9,877 nt of DNA, from the NCBI GenBank assembly GCA_018061745.1, contig JAGOTN010000018.1:1-9877 (forward strand), given 5' to 3'. The stretch comes from Minisyncoccota bacterium. GTDB taxonomy: Bacteria; Patescibacteriota; Minisyncoccia; Phycocordibacterales; JAACPR01. Positions within the stretch are counted from its first letter, which is position 1; the number at the start of each line of letters is the position of its first letter. The position numbers were made by a program, and so were the translations under genes. Positions 1-5,431 of the stretch are shown piece by piece. A model generated the notes under the pieces. It ran no database searches, was not told where the DNA came from, and saw only the letters and a program-made list of their open reading frames with translations.

Positions 1-626
1 TGACAAAGACCAAAACCACCGTCTCCAGAACTATTTGGAAGCAGATCAATACCTGTACTTTCCTGCATAACCATAGCCATTAAAACTCCTGAGGGTAAAT
101 TATATCTATCTTCGATAGCGTCTGTAATATTTTTAAATCTCAAAGTTCTTAATATTTTTCCTTCATGAGAATCTACGCCAAATTTACTTTCCTTCCCAAG
201 TAAATTTAAATTTTCAATTTTTAATTCTGGAGTAATTTTTTCATAAGATAAATCTGGTCTTAATTTTTTAAATTCAGCGGAGCTAATAGTCTCGCGCGTT
301 TCGTTATTTTCCATTGTGCTCTCCTCTATTATTTCTTGAGATTCTTCTGTTTTAGCTACTTCTGATTCTGGTGAAACAAGCTTTAAATTATCCATCCTCT
401 TTTCTATATCATCTAATCTGCTAGATGTATCGGCAATTTCATTTTCTTTATTATTTTTAAAATAAACACCTCCAAAACTAACACTGGATATAAAAGCCGC
501 AGCCGCATTCTCCAATAAATCTCTCCTGGAAATAGCTTTTTTATAATTTTTCTCTGCATCAGACACATCGTCAGTCTCTTTCTTATTAAAATCATCGTAG
601 TTACTTGCTATTTTTTCGAAATTCAT
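1..626 (-). CDS. Lytic transglycosylase (SLT domain), 3' end cut off by the window edge
   Basis: Reading leftward from ATG at 626, an open frame of 208 codons runs off position 1. The last visible residues (about 180-208) match the start of a soluble lytic transglycosylase domain: a helix ending MVMQESTG, with E189 as the presumed catalytic glutamate, then NSSGDGGFGLC, the usual G-x-G-L segment. Such enzymes cut the MurNAc-GlcNAc bond of peptidoglycan outside the membrane. Residues 33-38 (SRRDLL) followed by a mildly hydrophobic Ala-rich stretch (41-56) resemble a twin-arginine export signal, or alternatively a short membrane anchor. Residues 61-110 are charged and probably a coiled-coil or disordered linker. 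The start fits a leaderless promoter ending six bases upstream; no Shine-Dalgarno is present. The gene is divergent from the flavoprotein gene. The family call is fairly firm; export route and substrate are inferred. Confidence 0.8.
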   Translation of the reverse strand, partial: MNFEKIASNYDDFNKKETDDVSDAEKNYKKAISRRDLLENAAAAFISSVSFGGVYFKNNKENEIADTSSRLDDIEKRMDNLKLVSPESEVAKTEESQEIIEESTMENNETRETISSAEFKKLRPDLSYEKITPELKIENLNLLGKESKFGVDSHEGKILRTLRFKNITDAIEDRYNLPSGVLMAMVMQESTGIDLLPNSSGDGGFGLC

Positions 627-632
627 ACAAAA

Positions 633-641
633 ATTATACCA
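633..641 (-). promoter_or_regulatory. Extended -10 promoter of the lytic transglycosylase gene
   Basis: On the minus strand this reads TGGTATAAT, a perfect extended -10 (TGnTATAAT). Only six bases separate the box from the ATG at 626, so the transcript should start at or within a base or two of the start codon. No good -35 hexamer is seen at the normal distance, which is typical of extended -10 promoters. Confidence 0.75.
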
Positions 642-646
642 GAATA

Positions 647-655
647 TGCTAGGAT
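647..655 (+). promoter_or_regulatory. Possible extended -10 promoter of the flavoprotein gene
   Basis: TGCTAGGAT keeps the TGn extension and four of six -10 bases, and ends seven bases before the ATG at 663. It lies in the same 36-bp spacer as the opposing promoter at 633-641. An alternative reading is that AGGA at 651-654, eight bases before the ATG, is a Shine-Dalgarno and the promoter is TATGCT (645-650) or lies further upstream. Confidence 0.45.
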
Positions 656-662
656 ACGAATT

Positions 663-1901
663 ATGAAGAATGTGATTTGGGATGTAATAGTCATTGGCGG
701 TGGACCTGCTGGGATGATGGCAGCGGGTCGTGCGGCGGAGCGAGGAAAGAGAGTTTTGCTCATAGAGAAAAATGACTCACTTGGAAAAAAACTACTTATC
801 ACAGGAGGTGGTCGTTGCAATGTAACAAATGCAGAATTTGATAATCGAAAAATTCTTGCAAAGTTTAAAGACGCTGAGAAATTTTTATTTTCACCTTTCT
901 CAGAATGGAATGTGCAAAATACTTTAGACTTTTTTAATTCGAGAAACATGCCCACAAAAGTAGAAAAAGAACAAAGAGTTTTTCCTGTTTCCAATAGCGC
1001 AAAATCTGTGTGGGATGTTTTAGTAGAATATATAAATAAAAATGGAGTTGAAATTATTTCTAATTCCCCAGTTTCAGGATTTGTTTTAGAAGATGGAAAA
1101 ATAATTGGAGTGAAAGTAAGGCGCGATGTGTTTATAGCAAAGTCTTTTATCCTAGCGACAGGTGGCACATCGCGCCCCGAAACAGGCTCTACAGGCGACG
1201 GATACAAATGGCTAAAAGAAATTGGTCACAAAGTAATTGATTCTGCGCCATCTTTAGTTCCATTGGCATCAAAAGATGTTTGGATTAAAAGACTTGCTGG
1301 AGTTAGTTTGAGTGACATCAAAATAACGACAACTCAAAACGGCGAGAAACAGGATGTGAAAAAAGGAAAAATTCTTTTCACTCATGTAGGTATTAGTGGT
1401 CCAACAATTTTAAATATGAGTAAAGATGTTGGAGAGTTATTAAAATATGGTGATGTAGTTATTTATTTAGATCTTCTTCCAACTCATGATCACGCGAAAT
1501 TAAATTCCGCTCTGCAAGAAATTTTTAAAGAGAATGATAAAAAGAATTTCAAAAATTCTCTTTCTGGTTTAATTCCATCTTCAATAGTTCCAATAATAGT
1601 TGAACTGTCTGGGATTGATCCTGATATCAAATGCAATAGCATTACTCGCGAAGCGCGAATGAATTTAATTCAATTAATAAAAAATATTCCAATAAATGTA
1701 GATAAATTATTAGGAACTGATAAAGCAGTTGTTTCCAGCGGTGGAGTAATTTTAGACGAAGTAGATTTTAAAACAATGTCATCACGAATTTATCCCAACT
1801 TATATTTAATTGGAGACATATTAAACATCGATCGTCCGAGTGGTGGATATAGTTTGCAGTTATGTTGGACAACAGGTTTTGTTGCTGGGAATAATTCTTA
1901 A
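663..1901 (+). CDS. HI0933/YhiN-family NAD(P)/FAD-dependent oxidoreductase
   Basis: This 412-residue cytoplasmic flavoprotein is full length for the HI0933 (YhiN/BaiN-like) family. The FAD-binding Rossmann fold opens with DVIVIGGGPAGMMAA (residues 7-21; GxGxxG) and E35 ends the second strand to bind the adenosine ribose. The family signature GKKLLITGGGRCNVTN lies at 41-56. A middle segment contains KGKILFTHVGISGP, and the C-terminus has the closing FAD motif GGYSLQLCWTTGFVAG at 394-409. The physiological substrate is not known for most members; BaiN in gut clostridia is reported to act in bile-acid metabolism, which should not be assumed here. It is the only plus-strand gene in the window. 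Its TAA stop at 1899-1901 touches the stop of the next, convergent gene. Confidence 0.9.
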   Translation: MKNVIWDVIVIGGGPAGMMAAGRAAERGKRVLLIEKNDSLGKKLLITGGGRCNVTNAEFDNRKILAKFKDAEKFLFSPFSEWNVQNTLDFFNSRNMPTKVEKEQRVFPVSNSAKSVWDVLVEYINKNGVEIISNSPVSGFVLEDGKIIGVKVRRDVFIAKSFILATGGTSRPETGSTGDGYKWLKEIGHKVIDSAPSLVPLASKDVWIKRLAGVSLSDIKITTTQNGEKQDVKKGKILFTHVGISGPTILNMSKDVGELLKYGDVVIYLDLLPTHDHAKLNSALQEIFKENDKKNFKNSLSGLIPSSIVPIIVELSGIDPDIKCNSITREARMNLIQLIKNIPINVDKLLGTDKAVVSSGGVILDEVDFKTMSSRIYPNLYLIGDILNIDRPSGGYSLQLCWTTGFVAGNNS

Positions 1902-3740
1902 CTACCACCACAAAACAGCCCATCCAAAAGACTTCATCTGAGCTCTCGTGATAGATCCAAAATAACCAACAGAAGGATATATGTTTGAAATACTTTGATA
2001 TTCAGCAAGAGCGTTTCTGGTATAACTTCCAAAATATCCGGTTGCACCAATTTCTGACAAAGCTTCAGCAAATTTACCTTTGTTTTGATCGATTAATAAA
2101 TTTTGTAAATACTTAACATCATCGCCAGACATTCCTAAATCTAAATCCCTTTCTATCATTTTTTTAGTTTCAACATTTTGTGGAGTTTCTATTTTTTCTA
2201 CAGAATTATCCTCAGTTTTTTTATCATTATTATTTTTAGAATCTTTATAAGTTTTTTCTTTTTCTGAAACTTTTATACTTCCACAATTAACCACAGCAGT
2301 GTTTCCGAAAGAATCTTCAACAAGACCTCTCACATCATAAATTCCAGTATCATCAAACACATGAGATTCTGTCTCATCGTCTCCATCCAAAATTTTTGTC
2401 CATTCAAAATCATATTCCAGACTAGAAGAATCGGTAAATACTTCAACACTAAAATTAACTTCATCTCCCTCTTCAACAAAATAATCGGACACCTTACAAA
2501 TCGTAGTTGGAAGTATTGGATTAGATCCGCCAGAAGATACAGCTTGTTCAGTGGTAAAAGACCAAGATGTCGTATCTGTAATTCCTGCATAACTATTCCC
2601 ATTCAAATCATCGAAAGCTGTTGTTGCTATTTGAATATAATATTGAGTACCATAAGCAAAATCCACAGTTGGATTTATTGTAATAACATCTGTACCAGTA
2701 CCCGTCACTTGTCCACCAGTCACGTCTATTGTTGCAAAAGTGCTATCATCATCAGTTCTTTTTATTAAAATATTTCCAGTTTCAACATCAACATCCTCAT
2801 CAAAGGTTAAAGTTAAATTTGAACCAATTAAAACATCTACCGAATTATCTAAAGGAGAAACAGTGCTTAAAGTAGGGTTTGTACTGTCTCCTAAGTTGTA
2901 TTGAAAAATTTTATTATTTGTATCACCCAACACATACATTCTCGTTCCTGACGGATTAAAATTAAATTTTCTAGGAGAAGTATCCTGAGCATTTACAGAA
3001 AGATAACTTCCTGAATACGAAGCGGTTGAAGTATCCCAAGCGGAAGAAAGAGTGAACCAGTGGATACGGTCGTTTGTTGAACCTCCAATATACATATTCA
3101 ATCCATCGTCACCCATACTAAACATTAACTCCTGACCATCACTTAAAGAAGGGTAAGAATAATTAGTACCAGCCGATTGACTACTCAAACTCCAAGGAGT
3201 GCTAAGAGTGTATTGTTGAACTCTATTATTATAATCGTTAAGAGAAAAAACTTTTGCACCATCTCGTTTAATATGAAAATCATAATGATTAGCAGAACCA
3301 AGTGACAATAAAACACTGTCATATGTAGCAGTTGAAACATCCCATGCTGTTCCAAGCGTATATTGTCGAACTGTGTAATCATAAAAAGACAAAACAAACA
3401 TCTTAGTACCATCTTCACTCAGAGCAACATCATCTGGTGAACCTTGCGCCGACGTATTAAAAGACTTTGAATCATAAGACAGAGTTGTGATGTCCCATGC
3501 AGTACCTAAAGAAAATTGATAGATTTTTGTATCACCAAAGTTTGCAATATAAACTTTTGTACCGTCTTCACGAAAAAACATTCCAACAGGATTTGTTGCG
3601 GGTGAAGTTGACACACTAATACCAGAATAAGAAGCGGTGGAAATATCCCACGCCGCAAAAGTTTTTGTAGTAAAAGAAAAAATAAAAATTATTATCAAAA
3701 ATACATAGAAAAATACAATAAACTTATACACTGATTTCAT
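1902..3740 (-). CDS. Secreted surface protein: repeat propeller, Ig-like and PKD-like domains, peptidoglycan-binding C-terminus
   Basis: A 612-residue exported protein. Residues 1-30 form a signal peptide ending KTFAA. Residues 31-285 are five repeats of about 51 residues, each opening with a WDxSTxSY-like motif and carrying a DGTKxY/IxQYxLGT pattern; these look like beta-propeller blades. Residues 287-397 resemble an SbsA/Big_5-type Ig-like domain (SPLDNSVDV, LTFDEDV, ending SWSFTTE). Residues 414-493 are PKD-like. A Lys/Asp/Asn-rich linker (494-530) leads to a PGBD-type peptidoglycan-binding domain at 533-604 (LGMSGDDVKYLQNLL, two GYFGSxTR motifs). The likely role is a wall-attached adhesin or structural protein; the ligand is unknown. 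The gene ends in TAG exactly against the convergent flavoprotein gene, with no terminator between them. No Shine-Dalgarno is visible. Confidence 0.85.
   Translation of the reverse strand: MKSVYKFIVFFYVFLIIIFIFSFTTKTFAAWDISTASYSGISVSTSPATNPVGMFFREDGTKVYIANFGDTKIYQFSLGTAWDITTLSYDSKSFNTSAQGSPDDVALSEDGTKMFVLSFYDYTVRQYTLGTAWDVSTATYDSVLLSLGSANHYDFHIKRDGAKVFSLNDYNNRVQQYTLSTPWSLSSQSAGTNYSYPSLSDGQELMFSMGDDGLNMYIGGSTNDRIHWFTLSSAWDTSTASYSGSYLSVNAQDTSPRKFNFNPSGTRMYVLGDTNNKIFQYNLGDSTNPTLSTVSPLDNSVDVLIGSNLTLTFDEDVDVETGNILIKRTDDDSTFATIDVTGGQVTGTGTDVITINPTVDFAYGTQYYIQIATTAFDDLNGNSYAGITDTTSWSFTTEQAVSSGGSNPILPTTICKVSDYFVEEGDEVNFSVEVFTDSSSLEYDFEWTKILDGDDETESHVFDDTGIYDVRGLVEDSFGNTAVVNCGSIKVSEKEKTYKDSKNNNDKKTEDNSVEKIETPQNVETKKMIERDLDLGMSGDDVKYLQNLLIDQNKGKFAEALSEIGATGYFGSYTRNALAEYQSISNIYPSVGYFGSITRAQMKSFGWAVLWW
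2886..3650 (-). repeat. Five tandem ~51-residue coding repeats (propeller blades)
   Basis: Within the surface protein, repeats begin at residues 31, 82, 133, 183 and 235, each with tryptophan followed by Asp or Ser, and end in an LGT/LSS-like turn. Repeats 1 and 5 share almost the same opening (WDISTASYSG and WDTSTASYSG). The DNA copies have diverged but remain recognisable, which suggests old duplication. Confidence 0.75.
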
Positions 3741-3747
3741 AAACTAT

Positions 3748-3776
3748 AATTTTCTCACATAAAAATAATGAGTCAA
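3748..3776 (-). promoter_or_regulatory. Probable promoter of the surface-protein gene
   Basis: On the minus strand TTGACT (3771-3776) is a five-of-six -35 hexamer. Seventeen bases later AAAATT (3748-3753) stands in the -10 position, a weak match, and seven bases separate it from the ATG at 3740. TATAGT just before the ATG is a better hexamer but lies too close to the start codon and too far from the -35. Either way there is little or no leader. Confidence 0.5.
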
Positions 3777-3792
3777 ATAAATTTAATCAATT

Positions 3793-3823
3793 AAAAAAAC
3801 TGCACACCGCGTGCAGTTTTTTT
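3793..3823 (-). terminator. Intrinsic terminator of the small basic-protein gene
   Basis: A perfect 13-bp inverted repeat (A7-C-TGCAC on the left arm, GTGCA-G-T7 on the right) surrounds a five-base loop, ACCGC. Read on the minus strand it ends in a run of seven T. It lies 21 bases after the stop of the 47-residue gene. The symmetrical A/T tails mean it could work in both directions. Confidence 0.9.
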
Positions 3824-3844
3824 AATTTTAATTTTTAATAAAGA

Positions 3845-3988
3845 TTACTTCGCGTCTGCAAGAGCCTTTCTTCTAGCTACAGGTTTCAATGCTTTAATTC
3901 TAAGCATTTCTTTCTTTTTAGCTATACGAGTTGGTCCTCTTTTTGTAAAATTCTTTTTTGCTTTTATTGATCCTGCTCTTTTTGCCAT
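3845..3988 (-). CDS. Small highly basic protein (47 residues), function unknown
   Basis: An ATG-started frame ending in TAA encodes 47 residues beginning MAKRAGSIKAKKNF. It has 12 Lys and 6 Arg against one Glu and one Asp, a net charge near +16, no cysteine and no hydrophobic segment. This composition suits a nucleic-acid or ribosome-binding protein, but it matches no ribosomal protein I recognise: it lacks the L34 pattern and does not fit THX or S21. The gene is its own transcription unit, with a good promoter eight bases upstream and a strong terminator 21 bases downstream. This argues that it is real and well expressed. Role unknown; confidence is in the gene, not the function. Confidence 0.75.
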   Translation of the reverse strand: MAKRAGSIKAKKNFTKRGPTRIAKKKEMLRIKALKPVARRKALADAK

Positions 3989-3996
3989 ATGTGGAT

Positions 3997-4024
3997 AGTA
4001 TACATTATTCTTTTAAATTGAAAA
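3997..4024 (-). promoter_or_regulatory. Promoter of the small basic-protein gene
   Basis: On the minus strand TTTTCA (4019-4024, four of six -35 bases) is followed after 16 bases by TATACT (3997-4002, five of six -10 bases). Eight bases separate the -10 from the ATG at 3988, so the leader is about zero to two bases. The -35 lies in the U-tract region of the upstream terminator. Confidence 0.65.
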
Positions 4025-4026
4025 GA

Positions 4027-4059
4027 AAAATCCGCGCAACATTTCTGTGCGCGGGTTTT
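4027..4059 (-). terminator. Intrinsic terminator of the 57-residue membrane-protein gene
   Basis: A 12-bp stem (4027-4038 with 4048-4059; GC core CCGCGCA/TGCGCGG, one T-G wobble) has a nine-base loop. On the minus strand a T-rich tail (TTTTTCTTTT) follows. It starts 13 bases after the stop codon at 4073. The plus-strand reading is followed by only four T. Confidence 0.85.
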
Positions 4060-4072
4060 AGGAAAAAATGAC

Positions 4073-4246
4073 TCATGAGAGTATGTATTTTCCGAGTTCA
4101 TGCAACCCAAGGATGATGAAGTACCCAAACAAAACGAGTGCAGTCCCGCAGCAAAGCACCCAGAGAGTTAGCATTCCCATATCCACGGCTTTGAGCCTTG
4201 GATTCGTTTTATTAGAACGGATATCTTCCAACATGTCCTTTATCAT
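4073..4246 (-). CDS. Small single-pass membrane protein (57 residues), function unknown
   Basis: Reading leftward from ATG at 4246 to TGA at 4073-4075 gives 57 residues: a charged N-terminal part (1-24, MIKDMLEDIRSNK...) and one hydrophobic helix at about 25-48 (MLTLWVLCCGTALVLFGYFI..., with a CC pair), then a short tail HELGKYILS. The positive residues before the helix suggest the N-terminus faces the cytoplasm. A strong promoter lies upstream and a strong terminator downstream, so it is its own unit. Third codon positions are unusually G/C rich: bases 4141-4200 are 33 of 60 G+C, against about 20 of 60 in ordinary neighbours. Met5 is an alternative start. An unrelated frame on the opposite strand spans the same DNA but lacks such support. 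Function not recognised. Confidence 0.7.
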   Translation of the reverse strand: MIKDMLEDIRSNKTNPRLKAVDMGMLTLWVLCCGTALVLFGYFIILGLHELGKYILS

Positions 4247-4271
4247 ATCTTTATAGGGCTGATTGTTAATT

Positions 4272-4287
4272 TTAAGATCTTTCTTAA
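4272..4287 (-). promoter_or_regulatory. Small inverted repeat in the leader of the 57-residue gene
   Basis: TTAAGA and TCTTAA form six base pairs around a four-base loop, in the roughly 40-base leader between the predicted transcription start near 4289 and the ATG at 4246. It is AT-rich and weak as an RNA hairpin, so it may be chance or a protein site. Confidence 0.35.
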
Positions 4288-4289
4288 CC

Positions 4290-4323
4290 TTTTATATTAT
4301 AACATAAATAATATAAAAGTCAA
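4290..4323 (-). promoter_or_regulatory. Promoter of the 57-residue gene with overlapping operator-like palindrome
   Basis: On the minus strand TTGACT (-35, 4318-4323) and TATAAT (-10, 4296-4301) are 16 bases apart, and the -10 carries the TGn extension (TGTTATAAT, 4296-4304). This is the best full promoter in the window. A perfect 10-bp inverted repeat, TTTTATATTA/TAATATAAAA with a nine-base gap, spans 4290-4318. It runs from the end of the -35 through the -10 to the predicted start of transcription. That is a natural place for a repressor, although AT-rich DNA makes some palindromes likely by chance. Confidence 0.75.
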
Positions 4324-4351
4324 AGGAAACGTATGCGGAAGAAAAGCACAA

Positions 4352-5359
4352 TCAACGTGACTCCCCTTCAAAATCAGCTTCAACAATGGCCCACATTCCA
4401 TTCTCAGAATCTACTTTCAAATAAACACTCTTGGCAACAGATGGCTGTGTGGTCATCGGCTCTCCTTCTGCACGATCGGCATAATTAACAACAATCACAT
4501 TTTTGTGTCTTGGATTTTTACTAACTTCAATAGTTTGCGGAGCAATTCTGTCCCCCAGAAAATATCCTTCTACGCTCGAATAACCTATCTCCTCCTTAAT
4601 AGCTGCCACAACATAATAAAATGTTCCTGAACCTTCACTCTCTTGAGTCACAAAAAATACAACATCCTCACTACCATTATTGTCTAAATCTGTCTTCAGT
4701 TCATTTCCAAAATATTTAATATCTTGATCTTCACGATAATCATCAAGATACTGATATCGATTGTCAGTTTTATATTGAATCTTTTTATAATCCATATTTT
4801 CAAAAATCTTTACTGAGTGACGCATTTCGTCAAAATCATAAATTAAAGATTCTTTATCAAATTCTTTCACAGCACCTTCAGGAAAATTTTCTATTGCAGA
4901 ATAGTGAATAAAATAACGCACAGCTACACATGGTTCAGTTCCAATAATTGTATAAACATATTCCTCGTAACGATTCCCTGCTCCAGCGTCTGTAGAAGAA
5001 GCGACTGAATATAAAGTAGAATCATCGTTAACAACACTTGAACTAACTGAAGGCGTTTCCATAAATGAATTTGCTTCACACGTTTTTTCTGCAGAAAGTT
5101 GTTCAATACTTATATAAGTATCTTTGCTCAAATTTGTACCCGCCGCTGTTTCTTCTGGAATTTTAAATTTCACACTTGAAGTTGATTTTTCAACTACGTA
5201 ACCTTTTAACAAATCTATTGAAAAACCAAGTTCTGTATCGCTATACGTATTAGTCTCTGTTTCAACCATTGGTTCTTCAACAACACTTTGACTTAGTAAG
5301 AAATAAATTCCTCCTACCACAACAAAAACTATTACTGCGATATATGGAAATATTTTCAT
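4352..5359 (-). CDS. Membrane-anchored extracytoplasmic protein with EF-hand-like motif, function unknown
   Basis: A 335-residue protein with an N-terminal hydrophobic anchor (residues 5-23, no lipobox cysteine) and a soluble remainder expected outside the membrane. Residues 39-185 form one region opening SDTELGFSIDL with two cysteines (C94, C144) that could pair. Residues 195-316 form a second region. It holds DLDNNGSED (224-232), a calcium-loop-like DxDxxGxxD pattern, then a strand-rich segment with LGDRIAPQTIEV (268-279) and VNYADRAEGEPMTTQPS (291-307). I recall similar C-terminal regions in unnamed proteins of Parcubacteria; that memory is the only family evidence. The ATG at 5359 is six bases from a perfect extended -10, and there is no Shine-Dalgarno. 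The gene ends in TGA and no terminator hairpin is seen before the next promoter. Function unknown. Confidence 0.8.
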   Translation of the reverse strand: MKIFPYIAVIVFVVVGGIYFLLSQSVVEEPMVETETNTYSDTELGFSIDLLKGYVVEKSTSSVKFKIPEETAAGTNLSKDTYISIEQLSAEKTCEANSFMETPSVSSSVVNDDSTLYSVASSTDAGAGNRYEEYVYTIIGTEPCVAVRYFIHYSAIENFPEGAVKEFDKESLIYDFDEMRHSVKIFENMDYKKIQYKTDNRYQYLDDYREDQDIKYFGNELKTDLDNNGSEDVVFFVTQESEGSGTFYYVVAAIKEEIGYSSVEGYFLGDRIAPQTIEVSKNPRHKNVIVVNYADRAEGEPMTTQPSVAKSVYLKVDSENGMWAIVEADFEGESR

Positions 5360-5365
5360 ATATCA

Positions 5366-5380
5366 ATTATAGCAATTATA
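5366..5380 (-). promoter_or_regulatory. Tandem -10 promoter of the 335-residue protein gene
   Basis: On the minus strand TATAATTG occurs twice, nine bases apart (5373-5380 and 5364-5371). The downstream copy is TGCTATAAT, a perfect extended -10, six bases before the ATG at 5359. It would give a leaderless mRNA; the upstream copy would give a leader of about nine bases. The -35 zone falls on the preceding terminator. Confidence 0.75.
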
Positions 5381-5387
5381 AAATAAA

Positions 5388-5414
5388 AAATCGCACCCGA
5401 GTTGGATGCGATTT
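5388..5414 (-). terminator. Intrinsic terminator of the PilC-like gene
   Basis: AAATCGCA (5388-5395) pairs with TGCGATTT (5407-5414). One C-A mismatch and two more G-C pairs extend the stem, and the loop is GAGTT. On the minus strand it is followed by a T run (GATTTTTTATTTT). It begins 17 bases after the stop of the PilC-like gene and abuts the next promoter. Confidence 0.85.
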
Positions 5415-5431
5415 GTTGTAAGCATGTTGTA

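Noticed and set aside
623..1207. Minus-strand open frame of 194 codons inside the flavoprotein gene
   Set aside because: The plus strand encodes a complete, motif-rich flavoprotein; the antisense product has no recognisable features and overlaps the transglycosylase start.
1876..1916. GTTTTGT/ACAAAAC inverted repeat across the convergent stops, as a terminator
   Set aside because: The arms are seven bases with a 27-base gap and no U-tract follows on either strand.
2361..2768. Plus-strand open frame within the surface-protein gene
   Set aside because: It is antisense to a well supported multi-domain protein and gives a Cys/Ile/Ser-rich product typical of shadow frames.
4068..4256. Plus-strand open frame of 62 codons
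   Set aside because: It is antisense to the 57-residue membrane-protein gene, which has a matching promoter, terminator and plausible helix; the plus frame gives a low-complexity Ser-rich product without a promoter.
4073..5359. TGA recoded as glycine, as in Gracilibacteria and Absconditabacteria
   Set aside because: TGA ends two genes here at sensible points and no conserved domain contains an internal TGA.
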